Notes under the pieces: generated by a model
The model's input: only the letters and a program-made list of their open reading frames with translations
What the model was told of the DNA's origin: nothing
The model's database searches: none
Position numbers and translations under genes: made by a program
DNA from: Bowmanella sp. JS7-9
Lineage (GTDB): Bacteria; Pseudomonadota; Gammaproteobacteria; Enterobacterales; Alteromonadaceae
NCBI RefSeq assembly: GCF_004329715.1
Contig: NZ_JXSY01000021.1
Span: 186,001 to 250,000, forward strand
Direction: 5' to 3'
Length of the DNA stretch: 64,000 nt
Shown here: positions 54,827-63,342 of the stretch, one piece after another
How the letters are laid out: every line of letters starts with the position of its first letter
Numbering within the stretch: the first letter of the stretch is position 1

Positions 54827-56977
54827 ATGTTAAAGCGCTTTTTGTCTGAGTTACGCCGCCGCCGGGTATTTCAAACTTTATTACCCTACTTGGGAGTTGT
54901 CTGGTTGCTGTTGCAAGTTGCCAGTGTGTTGCAACCCATGTTGCATTTCTCCCAGACTGCATCAGCCATCTTTGGCTTGATTCTGTTGTTTTCCATCCCG
55001 CTGGTTGCCTATTTATCCTGGTATTATGATTTTGGTTTGGATGGCATTCGTCAGGTTGAGGAATCAGACGGCACAATTCGGCCACTGAGATTACGGCATT
55101 GGTTGTGGTTGATGATGATTATTGGCCTGTCTGGTGTTGTTGGGTTCCAGTATTACCAGTCACTCCAGTCGTCGATCAACAAACAGGCTGAGGGTTTATC
55201 CAAACAGCTTACAGCCAGAAGTATTGCGGTACTGTCATTCCGGGATGTGAGTCAAAATCAGGAGCAACTCTATCTGGCACAAGGAATGAGTGAAACGCTT
55301 AGCCAGATGCTCGGACAGGAACCTGCGCTTAAAGTATTGTCCAGCTCCTCTGTGTTTGCTCTACAGCAACAAAGTCTGCTCCCTGTTGATATCGCCCATC
55401 GTTTGCAGGCGGATATACTACTCAATGGCAATGTTCGCTTGACGGGGTCTAAGCTGAGGGTCTATGCCGAGTTATTAGATCCAATCAGTAGCAAAGTGTT
55501 GTGGAGCGACACATTTGATCGGCAATTAAATGATGTGTTTCAGGTGCAGGAAGACATCGCACGAAGTGTATTAAATCTGCTGCAAGATCAGTATCTGGCG
55601 CCAGGGAGTTTACAGGCATCCCAAAAAACCGCTGCTTCCGATGCGTATTTGCTCTATTTACAGGGCCGGGCAGCATATCGTAAACAAACCGCCGCAGATA
55701 TGCAGGTTGCACGTGACTTATTCCGGCAGGCCATTGCAATGGATCCTGAGTACGCATTAGCCTACGCGGCAGAAGCTGACAGTGTGGTGATGTTGGCGGA
55801 CACACCTAATACATTTGGCGTGCTACAGCCTGACGTGGCCTTACGGCTTGCAAATGAAAAATTGGATGCAGCTCTGCTACGTGCACCAGAATTAGCCGAA
55901 GCGCACGCCGTGCGCGGGCATACCATGTGGTTGTTGTCTAATGACCCACTGGCTGCCATTGATGCTCTTAACAAGGCCATTGAATTAAATCCGAGTCTCG
56001 CCAATGCCTATATGTGGCGATTTCAGGCCCAAAACCAACTTGGCCACTATGCAGATGCACTAGTGTCATTGCAACAGGCCCATGAGTTGGATCCTGTTTC
56101 TATTGCAACCAGCTACAACCTGGGATGGGAGTTGATGGTGCGTGGCCAACTAGATGAGGCTACCAGGCAATTTGAACAGCTAAGTAAAGATTTTCCAGAC
56201 TCTCCGATGGGTATTGAAGGGCTAGCCAATGTGGCGTTAATGCGCGGAGATTTGGCGCAAAGCGCCGTTTACCGTCAGCGAATCTGGCAGCAGTCTCCGC
56301 AAAATCCGCAGTTTAGGGATAATTACCTGATTATCTTGTATTCGTTGGGTCTGACAGAGCTTGCTCAGCAAGTTAGTGATGAGCCGTCCTGGCAGTCTTC
56401 AAACCTCCTGATAGAAGGCAAATACCGCGACTTTATTGCTGAGCAAGAATTTAATTTGGCGGCTAATCCAGGCGAGCCATGGGTACAGTTTGAGGCTGCC
56501 TGGTATCATAGTTTAGTGGGGGAGCGTGCTCGTGCGGTTCAGTTATTAACTGAACTTAATGGGCAATTCACTGATGCCGAACAATACGCGATGCCGATGT
56601 GCAGCCCGGCACTGGAAATCGCCTGGGCGTTTCAGCAGAGGCAAGATAATAAGGCTGCGCAAATCATTAGCCAATGTAAGCAACAAGTAAAGGAAGCCAA
56701 AACCAGTGGTAAGGTGGATAGCTTTGTTGATTATACTGCCGCACGAATCGCCGCGTTGCAGGGCGATAAGCCAACCATGATTACAGAACTTAACAGCGCG
56801 CTGAAGCATGGCTGGCGGGAATGGTGGACAAAAATGGATCCGTTGCTGGCACCTTATCTGAGTGATCCGGAAATTACCGATATGATGGCCTTTTTAGACA
56901 GGGAATTAGCGCACCAGAAGCAACTGGCGATTACGCTGTTGACGCCGGAACACCCAGCCACTCAGGGCAAAGAGTAA
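54827..56977 (+). CDS. membrane-anchored TolB-like/TPR regulatory protein
   Basis: A 716-residue protein. The N-terminus reads LSELRRRRVFQTLLPYLGVVWLLLQVASVL, then two more hydrophobic helices (residues about 15-115), the anchor of a large class of marine TPR proteins. Residues about 125-265 form a TolB-like domain (IAVLSFRDVSQNQ, LAQGMSETLSQML, LNGNVRLTG, VLWSDTFDR). The rest is TPR repeats (for example AIELNPSLANAYMWRFQAQNQLG). No DNA-binding domain. The relation to the halogenase is positional only (205 bp gap). Its 3' end overlaps an opposing gene by 72 bp. Confidence 0.8.
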   Translation: MLKRFLSELRRRRVFQTLLPYLGVVWLLLQVASVLQPMLHFSQTASAIFGLILLFSIPLVAYLSWYYDFGLDGIRQVEESDGTIRPLRLRHWLWLMMIIGLSGVVGFQYYQSLQSSINKQAEGLSKQLTARSIAVLSFRDVSQNQEQLYLAQGMSETLSQMLGQEPALKVLSSSSVFALQQQSLLPVDIAHRLQADILLNGNVRLTGSKLRVYAELLDPISSKVLWSDTFDRQLNDVFQVQEDIARSVLNLLQDQYLAPGSLQASQKTAASDAYLLYLQGRAAYRKQTAADMQVARDLFRQAIAMDPEYALAYAAEADSVVMLADTPNTFGVLQPDVALRLANEKLDAALLRAPELAEAHAVRGHTMWLLSNDPLAAIDALNKAIELNPSLANAYMWRFQAQNQLGHYADALVSLQQAHELDPVSIATSYNLGWELMVRGQLDEATRQFEQLSKDFPDSPMGIEGLANVALMRGDLAQSAVYRQRIWQQSPQNPQFRDNYLIILYSLGLTELAQQVSDEPSWQSSNLLIEGKYRDFIAEQEFNLAANPGEPWVQFEAAWYHSLVGERARAVQLLTELNGQFTDAEQYAMPMCSPALEIAWAFQQRQDNKAAQIISQCKQQVKEAKTSGKVDSFVDYTAARIAALQGDKPTMITELNSALKHGWREWWTKMDPLLAPYLSDPEITDMMAFLDRELAHQKQLAITLLTPEHPATQGKE

Positions 56978-57667
56978 AACGACCGGTGCTTCATTAACCG
57001 GTAAAATTAACACTGACTCACTGTAGCCACTGAACCCAATTGACTGGCTCGCACTGCCTCGATAACCGCATAATCCTTCAGCGTAGAGTTCGTCATTACA
57101 TTCGATCTCGTCGCGAGTATAAACGTGGAAAAAACTGCGATTATCACCCGCACTGTAACTGGTGTTGAGGGATATGGAATATTGCCCGGGCCTCAGATCT
57201 GCGGGCATTGGCACATCAAGTGTGGCAATCCCATCAATGATCTCGCTTGCAAAAATCCAGTATTGCGACCCCTGGCTGAGTCGCCAGGTTGCGCTGCTAA
57301 GCGCCTGATTAAAGTGTATTTGAGAAAAGCCTTCGAACTGGAGGCGTTGGCCTAAAGTGAATTGGTAATAACAGGGGGTGTAGTATTGCGCCCATTCCGC
57401 GTCATCGTCCCAATCCTGAGAGTAAAAATAGCAACCTTCCGGCGCCGGATTGGCATCAGTCAGACCTGTCGTATAACTTTCATATTCTATTGCCGAGGCA
57501 AAATCGCTGACCAGCCCCGCAGAATTTATCAGCGTGTCATCAAGTAAATAAAGAGCCTGTGGACTGGTACTGGTTGTTGATCCGCGGCCGGAACCGCGGA
57601 TAAGTTCCGCGTTACAGATATTGGTAAACAGTAGGCTAACAATGGCTAATATATGCTGGAATTTCAT
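56906..57667 (-). CDS. second PEP-CTERM-like secreted protein
   Basis: A 253-residue exported protein. I start at MKFQHILAIV, which gives a signal peptide cleaved near CNA-EL. The C-terminus VNEAPVVLLFALSGWVFRRQQ has the NEAP-type anchor followed by a basic tail, a variant PEP-CTERM. Residues 79-102 hold GCYFYSQDW...EWAQYYTPCYYQF, echoing the Cys-Tyr-Tyr/Trp block of the other PEP-CTERM protein. The tail coding region overlaps the opposing TPR gene by 72 bp. Function unknown. Confidence 0.7.
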   Translation of the reverse strand: MKFQHILAIVSLLFTNICNAELIRGSGRGSTTSTSPQALYLLDDTLINSAGLVSDFASAIEYESYTTGLTDANPAPEGCYFYSQDWDDDAEWAQYYTPCYYQFTLGQRLQFEGFSQIHFNQALSSATWRLSQGSQYWIFASEIIDGIATLDVPMPADLRPGQYSISLNTSYSAGDNRSFFHVYTRDEIECNDELYAEGLCGYRGSASQSIGFSGYSESVLILPVNEAPVVLLFALSGWVFRRQQRNRQLLLVR

Positions 57668-57767
57668 TGGATTTCCACTCCGTATGGGAACCACTTCATC
57701 CCTGTTATGTTTAATTTGTAGCCTAGTCAATCACGCAATAAAAAGCGATGTAATACAGTGAATTAAA

Positions 57768-59069
57768 TTACAGCGCTTTTTTCGTTGGCATCACCACGTT
57801 GGCAAATATCAGCCCAGCCACCAGTGACATGAAAATCAGGAATACTTCCTGACCCAAATGGTCTGATTGCACTAAATCCTGTCCGGACACAAATGAATTG
57901 AGGCCAATATAGGTTTTTGAGCCGGGTACCAGCACAATCAAGCCATGCATCGCCACGATGGTGGAAGGCTGATTGGCAATACGGGTGAATAAATTGGCAA
58001 ACACTCCTAGCGCAAAGGCGCCGGCGAACGCACCCAATCCAGCGGTCATATACAGGCCGCTCCAGGTCGCGGTACCGTAGGCGATAAAGGCAGATAACAT
58101 CGCCCACAGGATATGCTTAGCGCGGGTTCGGAAGATCGCGACCAGGCCAAGGCAAAGTAGCGCCACGGCTAACCAGGTTGCCCAAAACGGCAAAGATTGG
58201 GCGGGAACATATTCGTTGGCACCGAACAAAGCGAATCCGGCTGAGATGCCGAGAAAGCCGCCAAAGTACAATTTGAATAACTGCATTAAGGCATCCATCA
58301 CCCGTGCGGTGCCGGACACCATATTGCGTGACGATAATTCCGCCAGCCCCATGGTAAGTGCCAGACCTGGTACCAATATAATCACCGAGGACAGCACAAT
58401 AAGTGGGATGTTAATACCCGGATCAAGATAGTGGCTGATAGCACATGCGGCGAAACCGGCGACGAACGATGTAACCGGCTCAAGCATCAGGTTTACCCGC
58501 CGGCTGTATTGCGCCCACAAGGTCCAGATATAGGCGATAAACCCAAGCAGTCCTGACCACAAAATTTCCGGCCAACTCGCCCCCATCAGCATCGCAAAGG
58601 CACCGGTAGATAAACCAAACGCCAGACAGGTCACCGTCTTCCCGTAGGGACTGCCCATCTGGTCAATTTCATCTAACCGGGCATCCGCTTCTTCCAGCGA
58701 CACTTCACCAGCCAATAACTGACTGGCCAGTTCATCGGTCAGCGACAGCGCATTCATATCCAAATCACCCGGCAATAAACGCGCTGCGTGATTATATTCG
58801 TCCTCGTGACGGTCGCTCCAGATAACAAATGTTAAGGCCGTTGGCGTGGAAATAAACGAGGCGCGAACCCCCAAAAAGGCCGCAACTTCGCTTAGGTAAG
58901 CTTCCAGACGAAATGCGGGCGTACCGTATTTGTGCAACATTTTGCCGAGCTTAACGATAAATTTGCGGATTTGGATAAATTCGGATTTGTTCAACGACCT
59001 GTCACTCAGATAAAAAGAATAGTGGTTACTAATTGCGCGGATTGTAGGGGTTAACGCAGGGCATAGCAA
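57768..59069 (-). CDS. threonine/serine exporter (ThrE/YjjP-YjjB fused type)
   Basis: A 433-residue membrane protein with about ten helices. The N-terminal DUF1212 domain includes LGKMLHKYGTPAFRLEAYLSEVAAFLGV and the soluble SLEEADARLDEIDQM region; the membrane part has GAFAMLMGASWPEILWSGLLGF and GLALTMGLAELSSRNMVSG; the C-terminal DUF3815 half is fused on. It exports threonine/serine or similar acids (e.g. succinate for YjjP/YjjB) in relatives. The only upstream ATG is used; a TTG at 58994, nearer the conserved start, is possible. Confidence 0.85.
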   Translation of the reverse strand: MLCPALTPTIRAISNHYSFYLSDRSLNKSEFIQIRKFIVKLGKMLHKYGTPAFRLEAYLSEVAAFLGVRASFISTPTALTFVIWSDRHEDEYNHAARLLPGDLDMNALSLTDELASQLLAGEVSLEEADARLDEIDQMGSPYGKTVTCLAFGLSTGAFAMLMGASWPEILWSGLLGFIAYIWTLWAQYSRRVNLMLEPVTSFVAGFAACAISHYLDPGINIPLIVLSSVIILVPGLALTMGLAELSSRNMVSGTARVMDALMQLFKLYFGGFLGISAGFALFGANEYVPAQSLPFWATWLAVALLCLGLVAIFRTRAKHILWAMLSAFIAYGTATWSGLYMTAGLGAFAGAFALGVFANLFTRIANQPSTIVAMHGLIVLVPGSKTYIGLNSFVSGQDLVQSDHLGQEVFLIFMSLVAGLIFANVVMPTKKAL

Positions 59070-59128
59070 AACAAGTTTGGGCGTTTTGTGAGGTGGCGCT
59101 GCGGGCGCCCGCCGACAACCGATCCAAA

Positions 59129-59269
59129 TTAATTATCTGCCGCTTCCTGCACTTTTTCGCCAGCGGTTTCAATATCCTCTCCCATGCCCTTTACGGTGGC
59201 ACAGGCGCTCAGTTGGCCAAGAAACAGCAGCATAGCCAGGCAGGTGAGTACACGCTTTAACTTTAACAT
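59129..59269 (-). CDS. entericidin-like small lipoprotein
   Basis: A 46-residue lipoprotein with basic n-region, hydrophobic core, and lipobox LSAC. After the Cys comes ATVKGMGEDIETAGEKVQEAAD, the entericidin A/B pattern of a short amphipathic helix. I start at MLKLKRVLT, because the upstream extension is not family-like. Entericidins are outer-membrane lipoproteins that modulate cell lysis in E. coli. No paired partner is seen. Confidence 0.85.
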   Translation of the reverse strand: MLKLKRVLTCLAMLLFLGQLSACATVKGMGEDIETAGEKVQEAADN

Positions 59270-59467
59270 ATTGATTTCCTTATGGTTGATAGCTGTTAAA
59301 CGGTAGATGTTAAATGCCAATCTCGCCAACCTGCGTTGCTACAGCTATGTAGCCTGCTGGATAATTCTAATATTTAGAATGTAGTGTGTATTTATTACGT
59401 ATTTTATTTTGCATTTTTAGAATTAAACTGTGTGCATTGAAGTTTGTTGCACAACAGAGGTGTGGTC

Positions 59468-60076
59468 ATGCAAAACGTATTAGTGATTAATTCTTCCCTG
59501 AATGGCGCGGCGGGTAATTCTGCCAAACTGGCTGCAGAGTTTGTTGAAAAGCTGCGTACTACCCATCCTGGCGTTACCGTAACCCAGCGTGATTTAGTGG
59601 CGATGGGCCTGCCACATCTGGCGAGTGAGGAAATGCAAGCCTGGATGACGCCTGCCGAAGAACGCAGCGCTGAGCAGCGCGCGTTGGCAGGGTTATCTGA
59701 TCAGCTGATTGCGGAGCTTAAAGCCCATGATGTCATCGTCGTTGGTATGCCGATGTACAACTTTGGCGTGCCGTCGGTATTCAAAGCCTGGATCGACCGT
59801 ATTGCCAGAGCCGGCGTGACCTTCCGTTACACTGAAACGGGTCCGGCTGGCCTGCTGGAGGGTAAAAAAGTGGTCATTACCGCGGCGCGCGGAGGCCAAT
59901 ATGTGGGAACCAGTATGGATACCCAATCAAAATACCTCAAAGACGTGTTTGGCTTTATCGGTATTCGTGATGTGGAATTTGTTTATGCTGAAGGGCTGAA
60001 TATGGGATTGGCGGAGACAGCTTTACAACAAGCGAGTCAGTCCATCGAAGCCATCGTAGGCAGCATTGCGGCCTGA
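59468..60076 (+). CDS. azoR: FMN-dependent NADH-azoreductase
   Basis: A 202-residue flavodoxin-fold reductase. VLVINSSLNGAAGNSAKLAAEFV is the FMN-phosphate loop; VVGMPMYNFGVPSVFKAWIDRIARAGVTFRYT is the AzoR signature, followed by ITAARGG and the C-terminal GIRDVEFVYAEGL. Reduces azo and quinone compounds with NADH and protects from quinone stress. Ends in a strong terminator. I start at the ATG after GAGGTGTGGTC; the TTG upstream is unnecessary. Confidence 0.9.
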   Translation: MQNVLVINSSLNGAAGNSAKLAAEFVEKLRTTHPGVTVTQRDLVAMGLPHLASEEMQAWMTPAEERSAEQRALAGLSDQLIAELKAHDVIVVGMPMYNFGVPSVFKAWIDRIARAGVTFRYTETGPAGLLEGKKVVITAARGGQYVGTSMDTQSKYLKDVFGFIGIRDVEFVYAEGLNMGLAETALQQASQSIEAIVGSIAA

Positions 60077-60090
60077 TTGAATTAGTTTGA

Positions 60091-60119
60091 AAAAAGCGTG
60101 GTTTAACCACGCTTTTTTT
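60091..60119. terminator. rho-independent terminator of azoR
   Basis: AAAAAGCGTGG-TTTAA-CCACGCTTTTTTT; an 11-bp stem with A-run and T-run, usable in both directions. Confidence 0.9.
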
Positions 60120-60172
60120 ATGTCTGAGAATTAGCGTAGACTGCACAATGACTCATTCGATGGAGAAGCACC

Positions 60173-60436
60173 ATGTGGTTAAGGGATGCGCCATGGGCGC
60201 GCTGGTTACGTCAGGCGTTGTTGATGTTAATCATCATTAGCCCGGTATTTGCGCTGATTCAGTTTTTAAAGGGACATTCGTTGGAATATAGCCTGGAGTT
60301 TGGCGCGTTTTGGGGCGTGATATCGACGGTGATCTTTAGCCTGACCCGCGCCTATAACTACAAACGCAATATTTATTGCGCTTTGTGCAATGATTTGCCC
60401 GCTGCCAAAGAGCAACGGGCTGAACATCGGGATTAA
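60173..60436 (+). CDS. small membrane protein of unknown function
   Basis: An 87-residue protein with two hydrophobic helices (LLMLIIISPVFALIQFL, SLEFGAFWGVISTVIFSL) and a basic loop ending in YNYKRNIYCALCNDLPAAKE with a CxxC pair. No family recognised. Its stop overlaps by 4 bp the end of the convergent M1 peptidase gene. Confidence 0.6.
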   Translation: MWLRDAPWARWLRQALLMLIIISPVFALIQFLKGHSLEYSLEFGAFWGVISTVIFSLTRAYNYKRNIYCALCNDLPAAKEQRAEHRD

Positions 60437-62145
60437 GGCTTTTGCTGTTTGGCCTGCTGTGCCTGCATCCATGTCTGATAGTTATCTACCCGGCTTTCTG
60501 CTTTGAGCACTTTACTGAATGGGTCGATAATCACCACATCCGCCAACGTTACATTCAACGTTGCAGGTAGATTCAGGGTACTCACCTTACCATTAATACT
60601 CACCTCGAGTGGCATAGGGAACGGCAGGTCATTTTGTGTCTGCCAGGCTAATGTCAGCGCCGAGCTGTCACGCTGCTGATTCAAATGTGGCAATGGCGCA
60701 TTAAACACGTACACATCAAAGAACCAGCGTAAATCCTTGCCCATTACCCGATTGACGATCTGTACGAAGTCATCAGTACTGCGCAACAGCGGAGCAAAAT
60801 TGCCCGGTTGTGGAGTCGCTGTGCCATAGGTTAACTCACGTACCGCGCGGAAGAACTTTTCATCCCCCATCAGCTGCCGCAAGCTATGCAGTACCAGTGA
60901 GCCTTTGACATAAATATCACCCCCCGGGCCAGTTTCCGGGCTGTAGACTTCTTCAACCGCCATAGGTTTGTGTGATACCAGTGGGGAATGATTGCTGATA
61001 GTGCTGCGCTGCTTAAACAGATACGCCATATAAGCCATATTGCCATGCAGATACTCCGCATATAGCGGTTGCATATAGGCGCCAAAACCTTCATGCAACC
61101 ACATATCGTCGGCATTCTTATTGGTTAACTGGTTGGCGAACCACTCGTGAGCAAACTCATGTTGCAACAACCAGTCAAAACCGTAGGGATCTTTGCGGTA
61201 TTCATTGCCGTAGGCATTGATGCTTTGGTGCTCCATACCCAGGTGAGGAGTCTCCGCAATGCCCATTTTATCTGCCGCGAATGGGTATGGACCGAACACC
61301 CGCTCAAAGAAGTCGAGCATGCTGTGCATTTCCTCCACCAGTGCTTTGGCGGGTTCAGCATTTTGCGGTAAGTGGTAGTAATGCACCGGGATCTGATTGC
61401 CGTAAATACTTTGGTGCGTCTCGGTTATCAGAGCATAAGGTGCGATATTCAGGGCTACGCCATAGGTGTTTTGTGGGGTGTCCGAATGCCAGTGATAAAC
61501 CTTGTAATCTCCCTCGTCAGTGCTGCCTTTGAATACGCCATTGGCAGCGGCTGTCAGGTTGGCCGGTACGCTTATATGCATGTCCAGCGATTGCGGTTCG
61601 CCCTGTGGTCGATCGATACAGGCCCAGAATAAGTCGCAACCTTCGCCTTGCACCGCCGTGGCGATCCAGTCCTGTCCATCTGCGGTTTTACTCCACACAA
61701 AACCACCGTCCCAGGGGGCGCGAACTGCCTCACGGGGCACACCGTGATAACTCACTGCAATTTGAAATTCGCCGGATTGCGCCTGTGGAAGGTTAATGAT
61801 CAATTCACCTTCAGGGTTGCGATAGGCGTCTGCGGCGAGGTTGACGCCATTAAGCGCAACGCTTTCGATGGTAAACAGCGCATCCAGATCCACAGAGATT
61901 TCAGTTTTTGGCACATCGCTAACCAGTGTTAGTGTGCTGGTGCCTGATATGGACTTGCTCTGTGGGAAGACTTTAAAACGTAAATCAGCGTGTTTGACCT
62001 GCAAATTCTGCTGCCGTGCTGGCACTGTGCCATCGGATTGCATGGTATATACGCTGCGCTTTGGCGCTTCGTCAGGTTGTGTCGGGGTGGTGTTACAGGC
62101 GGCCAGCAACAGGCTGCAAAAGCTGATGAGTATAGGACGTGACAT
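60433..62145 (-). CDS. M1 family zinc metallopeptidase, lipoprotein
   Basis: A 570-residue exported aminopeptidase-like enzyme. Lipobox LLAAC is followed by a TPTQ linker. The zinc site is complete: His329-Glu330-Phe-Ala-His333 and, after 18 residues, Glu352 (HEGFG). The exopeptidase GxMEN-type block is represented by GMEHQSINAYG. Residues 50-230 are the N-terminal beta domain. It trims peptides at the cell envelope. The C-terminal ARM-like domain of long M1 enzymes is short. Monocistronic. Confidence 0.87.
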   Translation of the reverse strand: MSRPILISFCSLLLAACNTTPTQPDEAPKRSVYTMQSDGTVPARQQNLQVKHADLRFKVFPQSKSISGTSTLTLVSDVPKTEISVDLDALFTIESVALNGVNLAADAYRNPEGELIINLPQAQSGEFQIAVSYHGVPREAVRAPWDGGFVWSKTADGQDWIATAVQGEGCDLFWACIDRPQGEPQSLDMHISVPANLTAAANGVFKGSTDEGDYKVYHWHSDTPQNTYGVALNIAPYALITETHQSIYGNQIPVHYYHLPQNAEPAKALVEEMHSMLDFFERVFGPYPFAADKMGIAETPHLGMEHQSINAYGNEYRKDPYGFDWLLQHEFAHEWFANQLTNKNADDMWLHEGFGAYMQPLYAEYLHGNMAYMAYLFKQRSTISNHSPLVSHKPMAVEEVYSPETGPGGDIYVKGSLVLHSLRQLMGDEKFFRAVRELTYGTATPQPGNFAPLLRSTDDFVQIVNRVMGKDLRWFFDVYVFNAPLPHLNQQRDSSALTLAWQTQNDLPFPMPLEVSINGKVSTLNLPATLNVTLADVVIIDPFSKVLKAESRVDNYQTWMQAQQAKQQKP

Positions 62146-62349
62146 GTGGAATCCCTGAATGTTTTACTCAGTGTGCCTGTCTGCATCCGTTACGCAAAGG
62201 TATTTGACCGAAAATATCTGCACTTTATACCTTTTCAAATAGGGGCAACGCGTTGCAGAACATCGGGCTTACGCACCTTGACCTGAGTTTACTGGTAAAG
62301 CGTGAATGCTGTGTGGTACGAGCCGTCCACACAGCTGTTCAATGATTAA

Positions 62350-63342
62350 CTAGTAGTAATGCAAATCCTGACTTTTGCCGCGAAAAATCCAGTAAGACAG
62401 CGCGGTGTAACCAAGAATCACCGGAAACACCACTAACACACCCCAGCCAATAAATTGCAGCGATTCCGTTGCGCTGGCGGCCTGTTGCGCGGTCAGGATG
62501 CCTGGAACCACATAGGGAAAATAACTGTATGCCAGGCCAATCAAACACAGGGTAAACAGGCTGGCTACCGCTGTGAAGGGGATCCAACAGCCGAAGTCAT
62601 CGTGATGCGGCACCCGGCGTAAATAGCGGTCGGTAATCAGTAGCAAAATCACACATAGAACCGGAATGGGGGCGAGCAGTATTGCGTTCGGCATTGTCAA
62701 CCAGCGAGCTGCCACGTCCGGGCTTATCAGCGGATTGGTGATCGAAATTGCGCCGACCCCCAGCATGACTAGCCAACCCGCACGACGCGCCTTATAGGCC
62801 GCATATTTTTGCAGCTCGCCAGTGGTTTTTAAAACCAGCCAAGCCCCACCTATATAAGCGTACGCTGCGGTAACACACACTGCACTTAGCAGTGCAAAAC
62901 CGTAGGCTGCCGGTGTATGGGCGAAGCCCATGACATAGAGACCAAGGCCAAAACCCTGACTGGCGGACGCCAGCAAGGAACCTAGCTTGAACAGTGCATC
63001 CCACAGGTTTTGGTAATGAGTTAGTGCCTTGGCGCGAAAGTCGAATGCCACACCGCGCAGAATCAACCCAATCAGCATGATTGCCACCGGGAAATAAAGC
63101 TCGCGCAACACCAGACTATGGGCGGCAGGGAAAGCAATCAGTAACAAGCCGATGGCCAGCACCAGCCAGGTTTCATTGGCATCCCAGAATGGGCCGATGG
63201 AAGCAATCATATCGTCGCGCCATTTTCTGTCGTGGGCGGGCAGCAACAAGCCTACGCCCAAATCGTAGCCATCCAGAATGGCGTAAACCAATACCGCCAG
63301 GCCCATCAGACCGAGGAAAATTTCAGGTAAATAGGCGCTCAT
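62350..63342 (-). CDS. cydB: cytochrome bd-type (CIO-like) ubiquinol oxidase subunit II
   Basis: A 330-residue polytopic membrane subunit that stabilises the heme-bearing subunit I. GYDLGVGLLLP, DANETWLVLAIG and ELYFPVAIMLIGLILRGVAFDFR are the family blocks. At 330 residues and with the related partner it matches the cyanide-insensitive (CioB/AppB-like) subgroup rather than long CydB. Its start overlaps the end of subunit I (ATGA). Confidence 0.92.
   Translation of the reverse strand: MSAYLPEIFLGLMGLAVLVYAILDGYDLGVGLLLPAHDRKWRDDMIASIGPFWDANETWLVLAIGLLLIAFPAAHSLVLRELYFPVAIMLIGLILRGVAFDFRAKALTHYQNLWDALFKLGSLLASASQGFGLGLYVMGFAHTPAAYGFALLSAVCVTAAYAYIGGAWLVLKTTGELQKYAAYKARRAGWLVMLGVGAISITNPLISPDVAARWLTMPNAILLAPIPVLCVILLLITDRYLRRVPHHDDFGCWIPFTAVASLFTLCLIGLAYSYFPYVVPGILTAQQAASATESLQFIGWGVLVVFPVILGYTALSYWIFRGKSQDLHYY

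Noticed and set aside
56546-56809. Minus-strand frame inside the TPR gene
   Set aside because: Shadow of the TPR coding sequence without start signal or family features.
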